DNA of 64,000 bases from Ureibacillus composti (GTDB lineage: Bacteria; Bacillota; Bacilli; Bacillales_A; Planococcaceae), in contig JAUCEP010000002.1 of the NCBI GenBank assembly GCA_030348875.1, positions 2,869,001 through 2,933,000 on the forward strand. Reading direction: 5' to 3'. Positions 26,866 to 35,730 of this stretch are shown one piece after another (position 1 is the stretch's first letter; each line of letters starts with the position of its first letter). The notes under the pieces were generated by a model that was not told the origin of the DNA, ran no database searches, and was given only the letters and a program-made list of their open reading frames with translations. The position numbers were made by a program, and so were the translations under genes.

Positions 26866-29280
26866 TTAATGTACTTCTACTTTCTCAAACAACTCGTTGC
26901 GTAGTTTTGGACTATTAATAATTTTTTTCCAAGGCTCATCATGAACGGTTAACGCAACATTTAATCGTTCATTTAACTCTCTTCGTTGTTTCGGATCTTC
27001 AATAACCACTTTAATGTTTTCAAATCCTATACGTTCTAGCCACTTCGACGTGCGTTCCATGTAAATACCTGTTTCACGATAATATTGGAAATAAGCAGAA
27101 GCATATTCGATTACTTCTTCAGCAGTACTCACTTTCCCCAGTAAATCTGCAGAACGTAGATGCGTCCCACCATTACCACCAACATACATTTCCCAAGCTC
27201 CATCAACGCCGACAATTCCAAAATCTTTAATGCCTGATTCAGCGCAGTTACGAGGACAAGCAGATACTCCCATCTTAAATTTATGTGGTGTACCAACGCG
27301 TTCAAGTCGTTTCTCTAACGCAATTCCTAGACTAATAGAATCTTGTGTACCAAAACGACAAAAGCTTTCACCAACACAAGTTTTAACTGTACGAAGTGTT
27401 TTACCGTATGCGTAACCTGAAGGCATGTCAAGCTCCTCCCAGACTTTCGGTAAATCTTCCTTTTCAATTCCAAAGATATCGATTCGTTGCCCACCTGTAA
27501 CTTTCAAAAGTTTGGCATTATACTTTTCAGCTACATCAGCAATTTTCCGAAGCTGATCTGGACTTGTCACACCACCATACATTCGAGGTACGACACCGAA
27601 CGATCCATCTTTTTGAATATTGGCATGCAAACGTTCGTTTACATAACGGGATTCATTTTCATCTTCATATTCAGTTGGATAAACCATTCCTAAGTAATAG
27701 TTCAAAGCTGGACGGCATTTAGAACAACCATCAGATGTTTTCCAATTTAGGACGTTCATCACTTCACGGGTATGCATTAACCCTTTTTCTCGGATGGCTT
27801 CAACAACCTCATCACGAGATAAAGTGGTACAACTACACATCGTTTCTTTTTGTGCACTAGCGTCAAAACTGTCTCCAAGTGTTAATTCAAGTAAATCGGA
27901 CACCATCGATTTACATCCACCACACGAACGACCCGCGCTTGTGCATCCCTTAATTTGATCGACAGTAGTACAACCTTGCTCATGGATGGCTTGTACGATT
28001 GCCCCTTTTGAAACTCCATTACAGCCACAAACCAATTCATCTGCTTCCATAGATGCTACGAGATTCTCATCCGAATCCCCACCAATTGGTTGTAGGATAC
28101 TTACCTTTGCAGTATCTGAAATATCTGCTTGTTTTTTGATTAACGAGAACAAACGATTCCCCTCTTGACTATCTCCAAACAATACTGCCCCAACCAATTG
28201 ATTGTTACGGAACACTAACTTTTTATAGATTCCATCTTGTTCATCTAATACTTTAAGGGCCTTTTTATCGTCACCCTCGATAAATTCACCAGCAGAAAAA
28301 ACTTCCACACCAGAAACTTTAAGTTGTGTAAAAGTAACTGAGCCTTCATAAGGTGTTGTTTCAACATTACAAATCTTTTTCGCTAGTATTTTAGCTTGTT
28401 CAAAGAGTGGAGCGACTAATCCATAGGTAATATGGTTATGTTCCACACATTCCCCAACAGCATATATATGTGGAATGCTCGTTTCTAAATAGTCGCTAAC
28501 GATGATTCCACGATTCACCCATAGCTCTGTACTTTGGGCCAGTTCTACATTTGGTCGTATTCCAACTGCCATCACGACTAAATCACATTCTAGCTCCTCA
28601 CCATCAGAGAAACGTAAACGCTCTACTCTTTCACCACCTAAAATTTCAGTTGTATTCGTTTCTAAAAGGAAACGCATACCCTGTTTTTCCAACTCTTCTT
28701 TTAATAATTGTGCTGCAGTGTTATCTAATTGACGGTCCATTAGACTCTTTCCAAGGTGAATTACTGTCACTTGCATTCCTAAATTTAGTAGCCCTCGTGC
28801 CGCCTCTAATCCTAGTAAGCCACCACCAATGACAGCAGCCTTTTTATATGTTTTCGATACCTTTAGCATTTCATCCGTATCTTTTATATCTCGAAATGTC
28901 GTAACACCTTCTTTATCTACTCCTGGAATTGGGAGAATAAATGGCTTTGATCCTGTTGCGAGTATGAGCTCATCATATGGGATTACTGTCCCCGCATTTG
29001 TTGTAACTGTTTGATCAGCATTACAAATATGTTCAACCTTTTCATTGGTGATTAAGCGAATACCATTTTCTTCATACCAAGACCAATCGTTTATTGTAAT
29101 ATCTTCTACCGTCGTATCTCCTTGTAGAACTTTTGATAATAAAATTCGGTTATAATTTGGGTGAGGCTCTTCTCCGATAATTGTAATCTCAAACTTCTCT
29201 TTAGAGATTTTAAGTATTTCTTCAATTGTTTTAACTCCCGCCATACCATTTCCAACAAGTACTAGCCTAATTTTTTTCAT
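26866..29280 (-). CDS. nirB: Nitrite reductase [NAD(P)H] large subunit
   Basis: An 804-residue flavo-sirohaem enzyme reducing nitrite to ammonia in the cytoplasm. The order is FAD-binding (VLVGNGMAGVKTIEEI) and NAD-binding (AAVIGGGLLGLEAARGL) domains, a NirB linker, two BFD-like [2Fe-2S] modules with Cys motifs CGCNGVSKG and CSCTTLSRDE, and the sulfite/nitrite reductase ferredoxin and 4Fe-4S/sirohaem domain with CVGESFCRFG and CPRNCAESGIKDFG. ATG at 29280 follows AAAGGGGGAG; an in-frame ATG 28 codons upstream lacks an SD and extends beyond the conserved start. Confidence 0.96.
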   Translation of the reverse strand: MKKIRLVLVGNGMAGVKTIEEILKISKEKFEITIIGEEPHPNYNRILLSKVLQGDTTVEDITINDWSWYEENGIRLITNEKVEHICNADQTVTTNAGTVIPYDELILATGSKPFILPIPGVDKEGVTTFRDIKDTDEMLKVSKTYKKAAVIGGGLLGLEAARGLLNLGMQVTVIHLGKSLMDRQLDNTAAQLLKEELEKQGMRFLLETNTTEILGGERVERLRFSDGEELECDLVVMAVGIRPNVELAQSTELWVNRGIIVSDYLETSIPHIYAVGECVEHNHITYGLVAPLFEQAKILAKKICNVETTPYEGSVTFTQLKVSGVEVFSAGEFIEGDDKKALKVLDEQDGIYKKLVFRNNQLVGAVLFGDSQEGNRLFSLIKKQADISDTAKVSILQPIGGDSDENLVASMEADELVCGCNGVSKGAIVQAIHEQGCTTVDQIKGCTSAGRSCGGCKSMVSDLLELTLGDSFDASAQKETMCSCTTLSRDEVVEAIREKGLMHTREVMNVLNWKTSDGCSKCRPALNYYLGMVYPTEYEDENESRYVNERLHANIQKDGSFGVVPRMYGGVTSPDQLRKIADVAEKYNAKLLKVTGGQRIDIFGIEKEDLPKVWEELDMPSGYAYGKTLRTVKTCVGESFCRFGTQDSISLGIALEKRLERVGTPHKFKMGVSACPRNCAESGIKDFGIVGVDGAWEMYVGGNGGTHLRSADLLGKVSTAEEVIEYASAYFQYYRETGIYMERTSKWLERIGFENIKVVIEDPKQRRELNERLNVALTVHDEPWKKIINSPKLRNELFEKVEVH

Positions 29281-29569
29281 TGGAACTCCCCCTTTGTTCA
29301 ATTCAAAAACACAATTAATTTTAGAATTTACTGAAAATTCAAACCTCATGTAAGATAATATCACATAAGATGTATTTGTAAAGCATCTTTTTTTCTAAAA
29401 ATAGAATGAAAACGGTTACGATTTAAGTTTTTATGACAAAAACGTTTCATTTTAAGTAACCGAAACAAAATCTAAACAAATCGCATGTCACATTTTTTAA
29501 CATTACTTATTTATTTTTCACACTTTTCTGGTAATATAAGTAATAACATAAAATTAGAGGAGGATTTGT

Positions 29570-30394
29570 ATGGGAGGATTAACTAATCGGCGAGTTGCAT
29601 TACTTGGTACTAGAAAAATAGAAGAGCAAACGACAATTATTCAACATTTAGGTGGGACTACTGTGCATCGTCCTGCACAAGGAACGATTTACTTTGATGC
29701 ACAATTTATTGGTGACGAAATTAAAAAGATTATAGATGGACAATTCCAATGGATTATTTTCACAACGAGTATAGGAGTCGAGAAACTTTTTCAAATTGCT
29801 GAGGAAATGTGGATTGAACGAGAGTTACTTCTTGCATTAAAAAAGATGAACATCGTAGCACGGGGTTATAAGACGATCAACGCTTTAAAAAAACGTGAAC
29901 TTAAAGCAATTGTTCGGGATGATGATGGAAGTATTGAAGGATTAATTCGCTCCTTAAAACCATATCACTTAAAGAATCAACATATTGCAGTACAATTGTA
30001 CGGAGAACCATCCCCATTACTAATTGATTGGTTATCTGAACAACAAACAACAATTCAAGAGATTTTACCTTATCAACACATTCCTCCTAAACCAGAAACT
30101 TTAACGCAATTACTAGAAGAAGTGTTAACAAAAAAAGTGGATGCAATAAGCTTTACAAGTACATCACAAGTTCGTTATTTATTTAACTTCGCTGAAGAAG
30201 TTAATCAAAAAGATGTTCTTCTTAATGCACTTGAAACCAAGACACTAGCACTAGCTGTGGGAAAAGTTACTGGTAAAGCTCTTCAAGATGTAGGAGTAAA
30301 TCGGATGCTCATCCCACATGACGAACGAATAGGCAGTGCTTTAATGACGTTAAGTCAATATTATAAACAGCAAAGACCATACATTGTGTCTTAA
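29570..30394 (+). CDS. hemD: Uroporphyrinogen-III synthase (HemD family)
   Basis: A 274-residue two-lobed HemD-like protein: N-terminal VALLGTRKIEEQTTIIQHLGG, FTTSIGVEKLF, and C-terminal AISFTSTSQVRYLFNFAEE with the family Ser/Thr-rich motif. It closes hydroxymethylbilane to uroporphyrinogen III, the substrate of CobA. Divergent from nirB across 289 bp, so the shared region probably holds both promoters. As the gene is outside a hem operon, it is likely a dedicated copy for sirohaem; a paralogue in a hemAXCDBL operon would be expected elsewhere. Confidence 0.82.
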   Translation: MGGLTNRRVALLGTRKIEEQTTIIQHLGGTTVHRPAQGTIYFDAQFIGDEIKKIIDGQFQWIIFTTSIGVEKLFQIAEEMWIERELLLALKKMNIVARGYKTINALKKRELKAIVRDDDGSIEGLIRSLKPYHLKNQHIAVQLYGEPSPLLIDWLSEQQTTIQEILPYQHIPPKPETLTQLLEEVLTKKVDAISFTSTSQVRYLFNFAEEVNQKDVLLNALETKTLALAVGKVTGKALQDVGVNRMLIPHDERIGSALMTLSQYYKQQRPYIVS

Positions 30395-30420
30395 TATTTT
30401 TAAACACTTAAAAATATTTA

Positions 30421-30456
30421 AAGCCTAAGATTCACGGTTTCCTGAATTTTAGGCTT
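30421..30456 (+). terminator. Terminator of the hemD-like gene
   Basis: AAGCCTAA...TTAGGCTT with an inner ATTCA/TGAAT stem. Confidence 0.8.
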
Positions 30457-30469
30457 TTCACATAAAAAA

Positions 30470-30491
30470 ACGAACCCCAATAAGGGCTCGT
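30470..30491 (-). terminator. Terminator of the DUF378 gene
   Basis: ACGAACCC/GGGCTCGT stem with seven T residues following on the minus strand; the stem overlaps the stop codon by one base. Confidence 0.75.
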
Positions 30492-30850
30492 CATTTCATT
30501 TCATCTTCATCTTTCTTTGCATCTCTTTTGATCTGTTCTAACTCTGCAAAATCTACTTCTTCCGCTACTTCAGTTTGGTAATTGTAATTATTCCTCATTA
30601 ATAGACGATCTCGCTCAATATCATTTGTATCAGCCTCATCTACTACAACATCTTCCTCTGTACGCATGAATAAAAGTGGTAAACAAATTAATCCACTAAA
30701 ACCTACTAGTGAATAAATAATTCTCGAAATAAGCCTATCTTGACCGCCAAATATAGTTGCCACTAAATCGAAATTAAATAATCCGATTAACCCCCAGTTA
30801 ATCGCACCGATAATCGCAAGTGTAAGTGCAATTCTAGTTAATGTACTCAA
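30491..30850 (-). CDS. DUF378 family membrane protein
   Basis: The 119-residue protein has two N-terminal helices with the DUF378 signature IALTLAIIGAINWGLIGLF and FDLVATIFGG, then an acidic and basic cytoplasmic tail of about 60 residues. Typical DUF378 proteins are only about 70-80 residues, so the tail is longer than usual. Function unknown. SD AGGAGG precedes the ATG. Confidence 0.85.
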   Translation of the reverse strand: MSTLTRIALTLAIIGAINWGLIGLFNFDLVATIFGGQDRLISRIIYSLVGFSGLICLPLLFMRTEEDVVVDEADTNDIERDRLLMRNNYNYQTEVAEEVDFAELEQIKRDAKKDEDEMK

Positions 30851-31086
30851 AATTGTGTTCCTCCTAAGTAAAAAATTATAAACACTAATTCTTCAAATTC
30901 AGTTGAGAATTAACTTTAGAATTTGCAATTAACCAGAAATTATTCAAAAAAATACTTACGAATGAAAATGTAATAAAGTTCTCATTTTTAGCGATGAATT
31001 TATCAGAATACCTGACATATTCTAGTAATGTTTCACTATTCGTTGCAGAACATGTTCGCGCATTTGATTTGAGAAGGGATGAATAC

Positions 31087-31734
31087 ATGCTTGTTAAGCA
31101 AAGATATGTAGACAAAAAAGATGTTGTCTGGTGTAAAGAAACTGATTCTTTATCTGAGGTACTCGACAAACTTAATGAATCAGGGTATCGATGCATCCCA
31201 ATTCTCGATAAAGCTGGAGAGAGATTTATTGGAAATGCTTATCGCGTGACCATTTTGGAACATCTAATTATCGATTTTAATCAAGATGTGGCAATTAGCG
31301 CACTGGTGTTAGATGAAGAGGGTACGATTTCAGAGGAAAGTTCCTTCTTTGAAGTATTCTTCTCGATTAAACGTCTCCCCTATTTAGCAGTACTCAATAA
31401 AGAAGGACAATTTTCAGGGATATTAACTCACTCGAAAGTAATTGAACTTTTAGAAGAAGCTTGGGGTTATAAAACTGGCAGCTGTGCTTTAACAATTTCC
31501 CTACCAGATGCAGAAGGAATTTTAGCAAAGACTTTGACACTTATTAAGAAAAAATGGCCTGTGCATTGTGTTTTCTCCCTTGATGACAACGGTTGGTACT
31601 TGAGAAGAATCATTGTAACCCTAACGAAAGGCGCAACCCAATCAACTGTTAAAGAAATTGAAAGTGTTCTATATAAGGTTGGAGCGCGACTAATTGATGT
31701 TGAAGTGTTCAACAAAGAAAATTTTAATAAATAA
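31087..31734 (+). CDS. CBS-pair plus ACT-like protein, CbpA type (probable cyclic-di-AMP binding)
   Basis: The 215-residue protein contains two CBS motifs (about 10-60 and 75-130) and a C-terminal ACT-like domain (about 140-205; CALTISLPDAEGILAKTLTL). This order and length match the cyclic-di-AMP-binding protein CbpA described in Listeria. ATG at 31087 follows AAGGGATGAATAC; the longer frame beginning at 30994 has no ribosome site. Binding of cyclic-di-AMP is an inference from architecture. Confidence 0.75.
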   Translation: MLVKQRYVDKKDVVWCKETDSLSEVLDKLNESGYRCIPILDKAGERFIGNAYRVTILEHLIIDFNQDVAISALVLDEEGTISEESSFFEVFFSIKRLPYLAVLNKEGQFSGILTHSKVIELLEEAWGYKTGSCALTISLPDAEGILAKTLTLIKKKWPVHCVFSLDDNGWYLRRIIVTLTKGATQSTVKEIESVLYKVGARLIDVEVFNKENFNK

Positions 31735-31744
31735 GTGTAAAAAA

Positions 31745-31775
31745 ATGCGACCAGAGTTTTCAACTCCGGTCGCAT
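31745..31775 (-). terminator. Terminator of the carbonic anhydrase gene
   Basis: ATGCGACC/GGTCGCAT with inner AGTT/AACT; T-run on the minus strand. Confidence 0.85.
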
Positions 31776-31800
31776 CAGGTATCTAACATAAATTCAAAAG

Positions 31801-32610
31801 TTAATTCAAATTCATCTCATAAATTTTGCGGTCATTTAAAGATTGTACTGGTCGATGATTGTTTGGAAAGATATTCTTAAACAGTTGTATTTGTTCTTTG
31901 GACATTTGGATCGGGTTTTCTAAAACAAACCACTCAACACCCTCTGTACAAGGTGGAGTTGTTAATGAACCAACATATTGGAAACCACTTTTATCTTCAG
32001 GTATTAAGTTTTGTAACTGGATCGAATCCTCTACTAATATTTCTTCATTATGATGTTTAGGTAAAATTGACCAGATAGGAGCAAGTTCAGCATTTGTTTG
32101 CCCTTCTTCAATAAACAATCCTATAACTGCCAGTTCTCCATTTTCATCTTCATGTATTAGATGCGCTTCCATATCATAATTTTTCCCATTTAGTTGATGT
32201 TCACTCGGCTGATGGAAATGCATTTCTACTAAATTAAAGCTTTTACCACCAACCATTAAAGATTGACCTTCTGGTTTTATATTTGCTTGAATCGTATGTC
32301 CGTTATTTAGAATAGCTATGGTTGCGTTATGATACTGTAATTGTATTTCCGAAATGCTTGATTGCTGTTCAATATTAGTTACGTCAATATTAATTGGAGA
32401 TTGCGCCTCTCCTCTTTCACATGCTTCATAGGCTGCATCAACCTGCTCCCACTGATTTGGATTTTTTTCGCCCTCATAAGTCCAATATACTTCGTGATCA
32501 GACAATTCATCTTGTTTACTTTCTTCATTCAACGAATTCAAGTAAACATATACAATGAGTGAAATAACTAATGATGATGCCATCGTTGCCAAAAGAAAAT
32601 TCCTTGTCAT
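31801..32610 (-). CDS. Alpha-class carbonic anhydrase
   Basis: The 269-residue enzyme interconverts CO2 and bicarbonate. It has a single N-terminal hydrophobic segment (about 5-24), either a signal anchor or signal peptide, placing it outside the membrane. Zinc ligands are in MHFHQPSEH (two His) and DMEAHLIHED (third His). The opening WTYEGEKNPNQW and QSPINI are characteristic of alpha-CA, as is GSLTTPPCTEGVEW. SD AAAGGAG precedes the ATG. Confidence 0.93.
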   Translation of the reverse strand: MTRNFLLATMASSLVISLIVYVYLNSLNEESKQDELSDHEVYWTYEGEKNPNQWEQVDAAYEACERGEAQSPINIDVTNIEQQSSISEIQLQYHNATIAILNNGHTIQANIKPEGQSLMVGGKSFNLVEMHFHQPSEHQLNGKNYDMEAHLIHEDENGELAVIGLFIEEGQTNAELAPIWSILPKHHNEEILVEDSIQLQNLIPEDKSGFQYVGSLTTPPCTEGVEWFVLENPIQMSKEQIQLFKNIFPNNHRPVQSLNDRKIYEMNLN

Positions 32611-32795
32611 CCCTTTTCTCCTTTACTACATTTTTCTTACTAATAAAATAACCAGACATAATTCAACATTATTCAACTCGTTCATAAAATACTTTAGGAT
32701 ATTTCAAAAACATTAACTAATTTGTTCATTTACTGTGCATACTACTTAAATAAGTAAGTGTTACCATATTAATTTTGAGAAAAGGAGGTATGGCT

Positions 32796-33032
32796 ATGAT
32801 TCATTTTTTTAAGGCTGCATTAGGAATAATCATCTTCATTTTAGGTTTTTATATGTTAAATACAAAAAATTTCGAGTTGAATTTCATTACATTTGCTCTA
32901 TTAGGTATCTTAATGATTTTAACTGCTTCCACTGAATTTCAAAAAGATCAAAAATCTGTTTTCGGGTATTTCTTTACTGGCGGTGCTGTGTTAATTTTAT
33001 ATTTTTCACTTATTAATGTTTACCCTCTGTAA
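32796..33032 (+). CDS. DUF3953-like small membrane protein
   Basis: A 78-residue protein with three membrane helices. The start MIHFFKAALGIIIFILGFYM and central FALLGILMILTASTEF resemble the DUF3953/YczI group as I recall it. The second ATG (32796) has ideal spacing from AAAGGAGG; the first ATG at 32790 and the TTG at 32775 do not. Function unknown. Confidence 0.68.
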   Translation: MIHFFKAALGIIIFILGFYMLNTKNFELNFITFALLGILMILTASTEFQKDQKSVFGYFFTGGAVLILYFSLINVYPL

Positions 33033-33056
33033 ACCACTACAATAAAACGCAAAGAA

Positions 33057-33077
33057 GGCTTGCCACAAAAGCAAGCC
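33057..33077 (-). terminator. Hairpin at the end of the resA-like transcript
   Basis: GGCTTGC/GCAAGCC stem; minus-strand T content after it is moderate (TTCTTTGCG). Could also end the plus-strand DUF3953-like gene. Confidence 0.55.
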
Positions 33078-33085
33078 CACCATTC

Positions 33086-33226
33086 CTATATATTTTCATT
33101 ATACTGTTCATTGATTTCATCGAGCGTATTATTATAAGTATCATCGATTTGTTGTAATCTGGCATTGTAAATATCATTTGTTTCTTTCAGTAAGGCATTG
33201 TAATAATCTTTAACATCATTAAATCT
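33086..33226 (-). pseudogene. Start-less open frame after the ResA-like gene, probable gene remnant
   Basis: The frame encodes RFNDVKDYYNALLKETNDI, then YNARLQQIDDTYNNT and LDEINEQYNENI before a stop at 33086. The composition is that of a charged coiled coil, unlike a random intergenic frame. It overlaps the 3' end of the ResA-like gene by 8 nt in another frame; the frame is closed by TAA at 33236-33238 and contains no ATG, GTG or TTG before the conserved-looking part. It may be the tail of a lost gene or an N-terminally frameshifted one. Confidence 0.45.
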
Positions 33227-33758
33227 CGGTTGGCTTTATTTCATTCATATAGTTACGAATCATTGAATCCGTCATTTCTCCTGTAATAATTTTTATTATT
33301 TCACCTTCCGGATTGATTAAAAATGTAGTAGGTAAAGGATTAATATTATAGGCGGTCATGACACTTTTTTGTTTGTCGATTGCGACTGGAAACGTTAAAC
33401 TTTTGCGTTCGTTATATTGTTGAACAGCAAAATCTGATTCAGCAATATTAACTGCTAATACTTGAATTCCATCATCTTGGTATTCCTGATAATATCGATC
33501 GATAATCGGAAACTCTCGCTCACACGGTTTACACCACGTTCCCCAGAAGTTTAAGAAGACACCCTGACCTTTATATTCAGAAAGTCTATGGGTTTGTCCA
33601 TTCATATCTACTAATTCAAAATCAGGTGCGGTGTCCCCTTCCTGCAACACTTCGACCTTTTCTTTTGTTAGCGAAGAATAAACCGTAAAAGCGATGGCTG
33701 CAAACAAAATCACTAATATTACAGATCGAATAAGACGACGCTGTTTCTTCTTTTCCAT
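33219..33758 (-). CDS. ResA-like membrane-anchored thioredoxin
   Basis: A 179-residue thiol-disulfide oxidoreductase with an N-terminal membrane anchor (about 9-30) and an extracytoplasmic AhpC/TSA-type thioredoxin fold. The active site is WCKPC (C76, C79) and the cis-Pro loop is PLPTTF. ResA of B. subtilis has CEPC and reduces apocytochrome c; here the middle pair is Lys-Pro and the gene sits with bdbDC rather than resBC, so a role in disulfide exchange with BdbDC is plausible. ATG at 33758 follows GAAGGAAGTG; the upstream in-frame ATGs lack an SD. Confidence 0.88.
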   Translation of the reverse strand: MEKKKQRRLIRSVILVILFAAIAFTVYSSLTKEKVEVLQEGDTAPDFELVDMNGQTHRLSEYKGQGVFLNFWGTWCKPCEREFPIIDRYYQEYQDDGIQVLAVNIAESDFAVQQYNERKSLTFPVAIDKQKSVMTAYNINPLPTTFLINPEGEIIKIITGEMTDSMIRNYMNEIKPTEI

Positions 33759-33791
33759 TCCACTCACTTCCTTCAAACACATTTCCATTGA

Positions 33792-34208
33792 TTATTTATT
33801 TTTGCAAAGTACGATCATCATCACCGTAATGAATGTAAATGCAACGAACGCTAAAAACGGAATCGTAATAAAACCAAGCCAATTAATATATTGACCTGAA
33901 CATGGAACCCCATTAGTACACGTACTGAACTCATGCAAAGATGGAATTTTTTGTAGGGCATAATGATAGCCTGAAATCACTATCCCTATGAGAGACATTG
34001 GTAGAATATATTTGTAAATATCTCGGTCATTGCGATAAAATGCAATCCCCAAGAATAGAACAAGAGGGTACATAAGAATACGCTGATACCAGCAAAGTGT
34101 ACATGGAATAAAGCCCATTTTCTCACTAAAGAATAGACTCCCAGTTATGGCAATAATAGATACAATCCAAGCAGCTAATAAAGGTTTATTGACCATTTGC
34201 TTTTTCAT
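33792..34208 (-). CDS. bdbC: Disulfide oxidoreductase, DsbB family
   Basis: The 138-residue integral membrane protein has four helices and two redox Cys pairs: CTLC (36-39) and C-x5-C in STCTNGVPC. It reoxidises BdbD and passes electrons to menaquinone (family knowledge). The 5' end overlaps bdbD by 23 nt, so the pair is translationally coupled. Confidence 0.93.
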   Translation of the reverse strand: MKKQMVNKPLLAAWIVSIIAITGSLFFSEKMGFIPCTLCWYQRILMYPLVLFLGIAFYRNDRDIYKYILPMSLIGIVISGYHYALQKIPSLHEFSTCTNGVPCSGQYINWLGFITIPFLAFVAFTFITVMMIVLCKNK

Positions 34209-34827
34209 CTACCATTTCAATTAAGTCCGCAATCGTTTGTCCAGTAAACTCTTCTCCCCCAATATAAACCATTGGCGTTGAGTTAACCCCAAGATTATTC
34301 CCGATATTTAAATCTTGCTCCAAAGCTTCTTTTCCTTTTCCTTCAGAAAATGCTATACCCACTTGTTCTGTTTCCTCTGGTGTAGCAACTTTTGCTAGTA
34401 CTGATTTTAAGAATTCCTCAGACATTAAATTTTCTTGACCCGCTTCATTGGTTTGGTTTTCAAATAAGAGATGGTGAAATTTCCAAAACGTTTCATTTCC
34501 AAGTTCTTGATAAACTGTTTCCGCAAATTGTGCAGAAATCGTCGAATCAGGTGCAATAAACGCATAATTTATAAAGTAGAATTTAGCATAGCCTTTATCT
34601 ACTAATTCTTCTTTTATTATTGGATAGATGCTATTATTGAAATCTCCACAATGTGGGCATTTGTAGTCTCCAAATTCCACAATTTCAACTGGTGCAGACT
34701 CTTCTCCTATAAATGGTTGACCATCATAATTAATCTCTGCTGATTTTGAAGAAGTATTTGTTAGCAGAATAATCCCAATGACACAGACAGCTATGACCCC
34801 TACAATCCAAAATATTTTCTTTGACAA
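34186..34827 (-). CDS. bdbD: DsbA-like thiol-disulfide oxidase
   Basis: A 213-residue extracytoplasmic protein with an N-terminal membrane anchor (about 5-24) and the active site CPHC (C57, C60) in FGDYKCPHCGDF. The cis-Pro loop is STPMVYIGG. It introduces disulfides into exported proteins and pairs with BdbC. TTG at 34827 follows AAAGGAGTG at 6 nt; GTG at 34848 lies upstream of this SD and next to the operator-like palindrome. Confidence 0.93.
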   Translation of the reverse strand: MSKKIFWIVGVIAVCVIGIILLTNTSSKSAEINYDGQPFIGEESAPVEIVEFGDYKCPHCGDFNNSIYPIIKEELVDKGYAKFYFINYAFIAPDSTISAQFAETVYQELGNETFWKFHHLLFENQTNEAGQENLMSEEFLKSVLAKVATPEETEQVGIAFSEGKGKEALEQDLNIGNNLGVNSTPMVYIGGEEFTGQTIADLIEMVDEKANGQ

Positions 34828-34844
34828 ATTAAACACTCCTTTTA

Positions 34845-34863
34845 ACACTACATTTTGTAGTGT
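34845..34863. promoter_or_regulatory. BlaI-type operator candidate in front of bdbD
   Basis: The palindrome CACTACA-N3-TGTAGTG (34846-34862, perfect) lies directly upstream of the bdbD Shine-Dalgarno site. The same 17-bp pattern with one mismatch occurs in front of the blaI-like gene. BlaI/MecI/CopY regulators bind TACA-N2-TGTA-type dyads (family knowledge); here the spacing is three. Confidence 0.65.
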
Positions 34864-34878
34864 GATTGGGTAAAAAAT

Positions 34879-35727
34879 TTACGCAAAAGCGTAAATAAAA
34901 AATGCACAAATAATTGTAAAAATGGCTGTTGATACAAAAGCTTCTTTTAATGGTATTTTCCACTGTATATCTGTTAACGGATTTAAAAGATATTCAATCC
35001 GATAGTTCACAGATGTATCGGCAAACGATACATAAGCAAATGGCATTTTTATTGGCCTTCCTACTTTCAACATTTTCAATAGCGCACTACCTAAATTCAC
35101 AGTCGTCTCTTGTTTTTTTATTGCGAATTCATCAGCTAATACTTCCTGAATGATACGATATTGCTGGGTAAACCATTTTAAAATGGGTATGTACCACATG
35201 GTAGAAGAACAAAGTGAAAGTATAAATATTTTTAATGGGTCACGATTTTCCAAATGATAGTATTCATGTGAAATAACTGCCTTTAATTCTTCTTCAGTTA
35301 ATAAATTGATTAACGCTGTTGAAAGAACGATTTTAGGGCGAATGAATCCCATAGTAATCGCAATCGGAGCAGGATATGAAACTACCAACAAATGCTCTTG
35401 TTCATTTCGATATTTTTCATTTAGTACAGTCGTGAATCTATGATCTTTATAAGAATGAAATTTTTTATTCAAACGAATAGAATGAAATAATTGCGAGCTA
35501 ATCTTCCAGAATATAAAAACCATCGTGTAAATAACTAATAAATCTAGTATGAACTGTAGTGAAGATAAACCAATGGATTTCAATAGACTATGACAGGCAA
35601 TCACTAAATTAAATTTAACATTCCAATCAAATAATATAGAGACGAAGTATAAAGCCATTTGAATAAAAAGCGTCCCAGAAATAATGAGCGGCAATATAAA
35701 AATAATTGTTGAATGACGTTTAGACAT
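34879..35727 (-). CDS. Short BlaR1/MecR1-like M56 family metallopeptidase
   Basis: A 282-residue membrane protein with helices near 8-32, 56-76, about 160-180 and at the C-terminus. The zinc-protease motif is HEYYH (154-158) followed by LENRDP. It ends at residue 282, so it lacks the extracellular penicillin-binding sensor domain of BlaR1. Four bases separate it from the blaI-like gene upstream. As in the bla and mec systems it may cleave the neighbouring repressor in response to an unknown signal. Confidence 0.85.
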   Translation of the reverse strand: MSKRHSTIIFILPLIISGTLFIQMALYFVSILFDWNVKFNLVIACHSLLKSIGLSSLQFILDLLVIYTMVFIFWKISSQLFHSIRLNKKFHSYKDHRFTTVLNEKYRNEQEHLLVVSYPAPIAITMGFIRPKIVLSTALINLLTEEELKAVISHEYYHLENRDPLKIFILSLCSSTMWYIPILKWFTQQYRIIQEVLADEFAIKKQETTVNLGSALLKMLKVGRPIKMPFAYVSFADTSVNYRIEYLLNPLTDIQWKIPLKEAFVSTAIFTIICAFFIYAFA

Positions 35728-35730
35728 ACT

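Noticed and set aside
29340-29370. TGTGATATTATCTTACA near nirB as an FNR site
   Set aside because: The half-sites TGTGA and TTACA are seven bases apart, not six, and the second half is imperfect. I do not claim anaerobic control of nirB from it.
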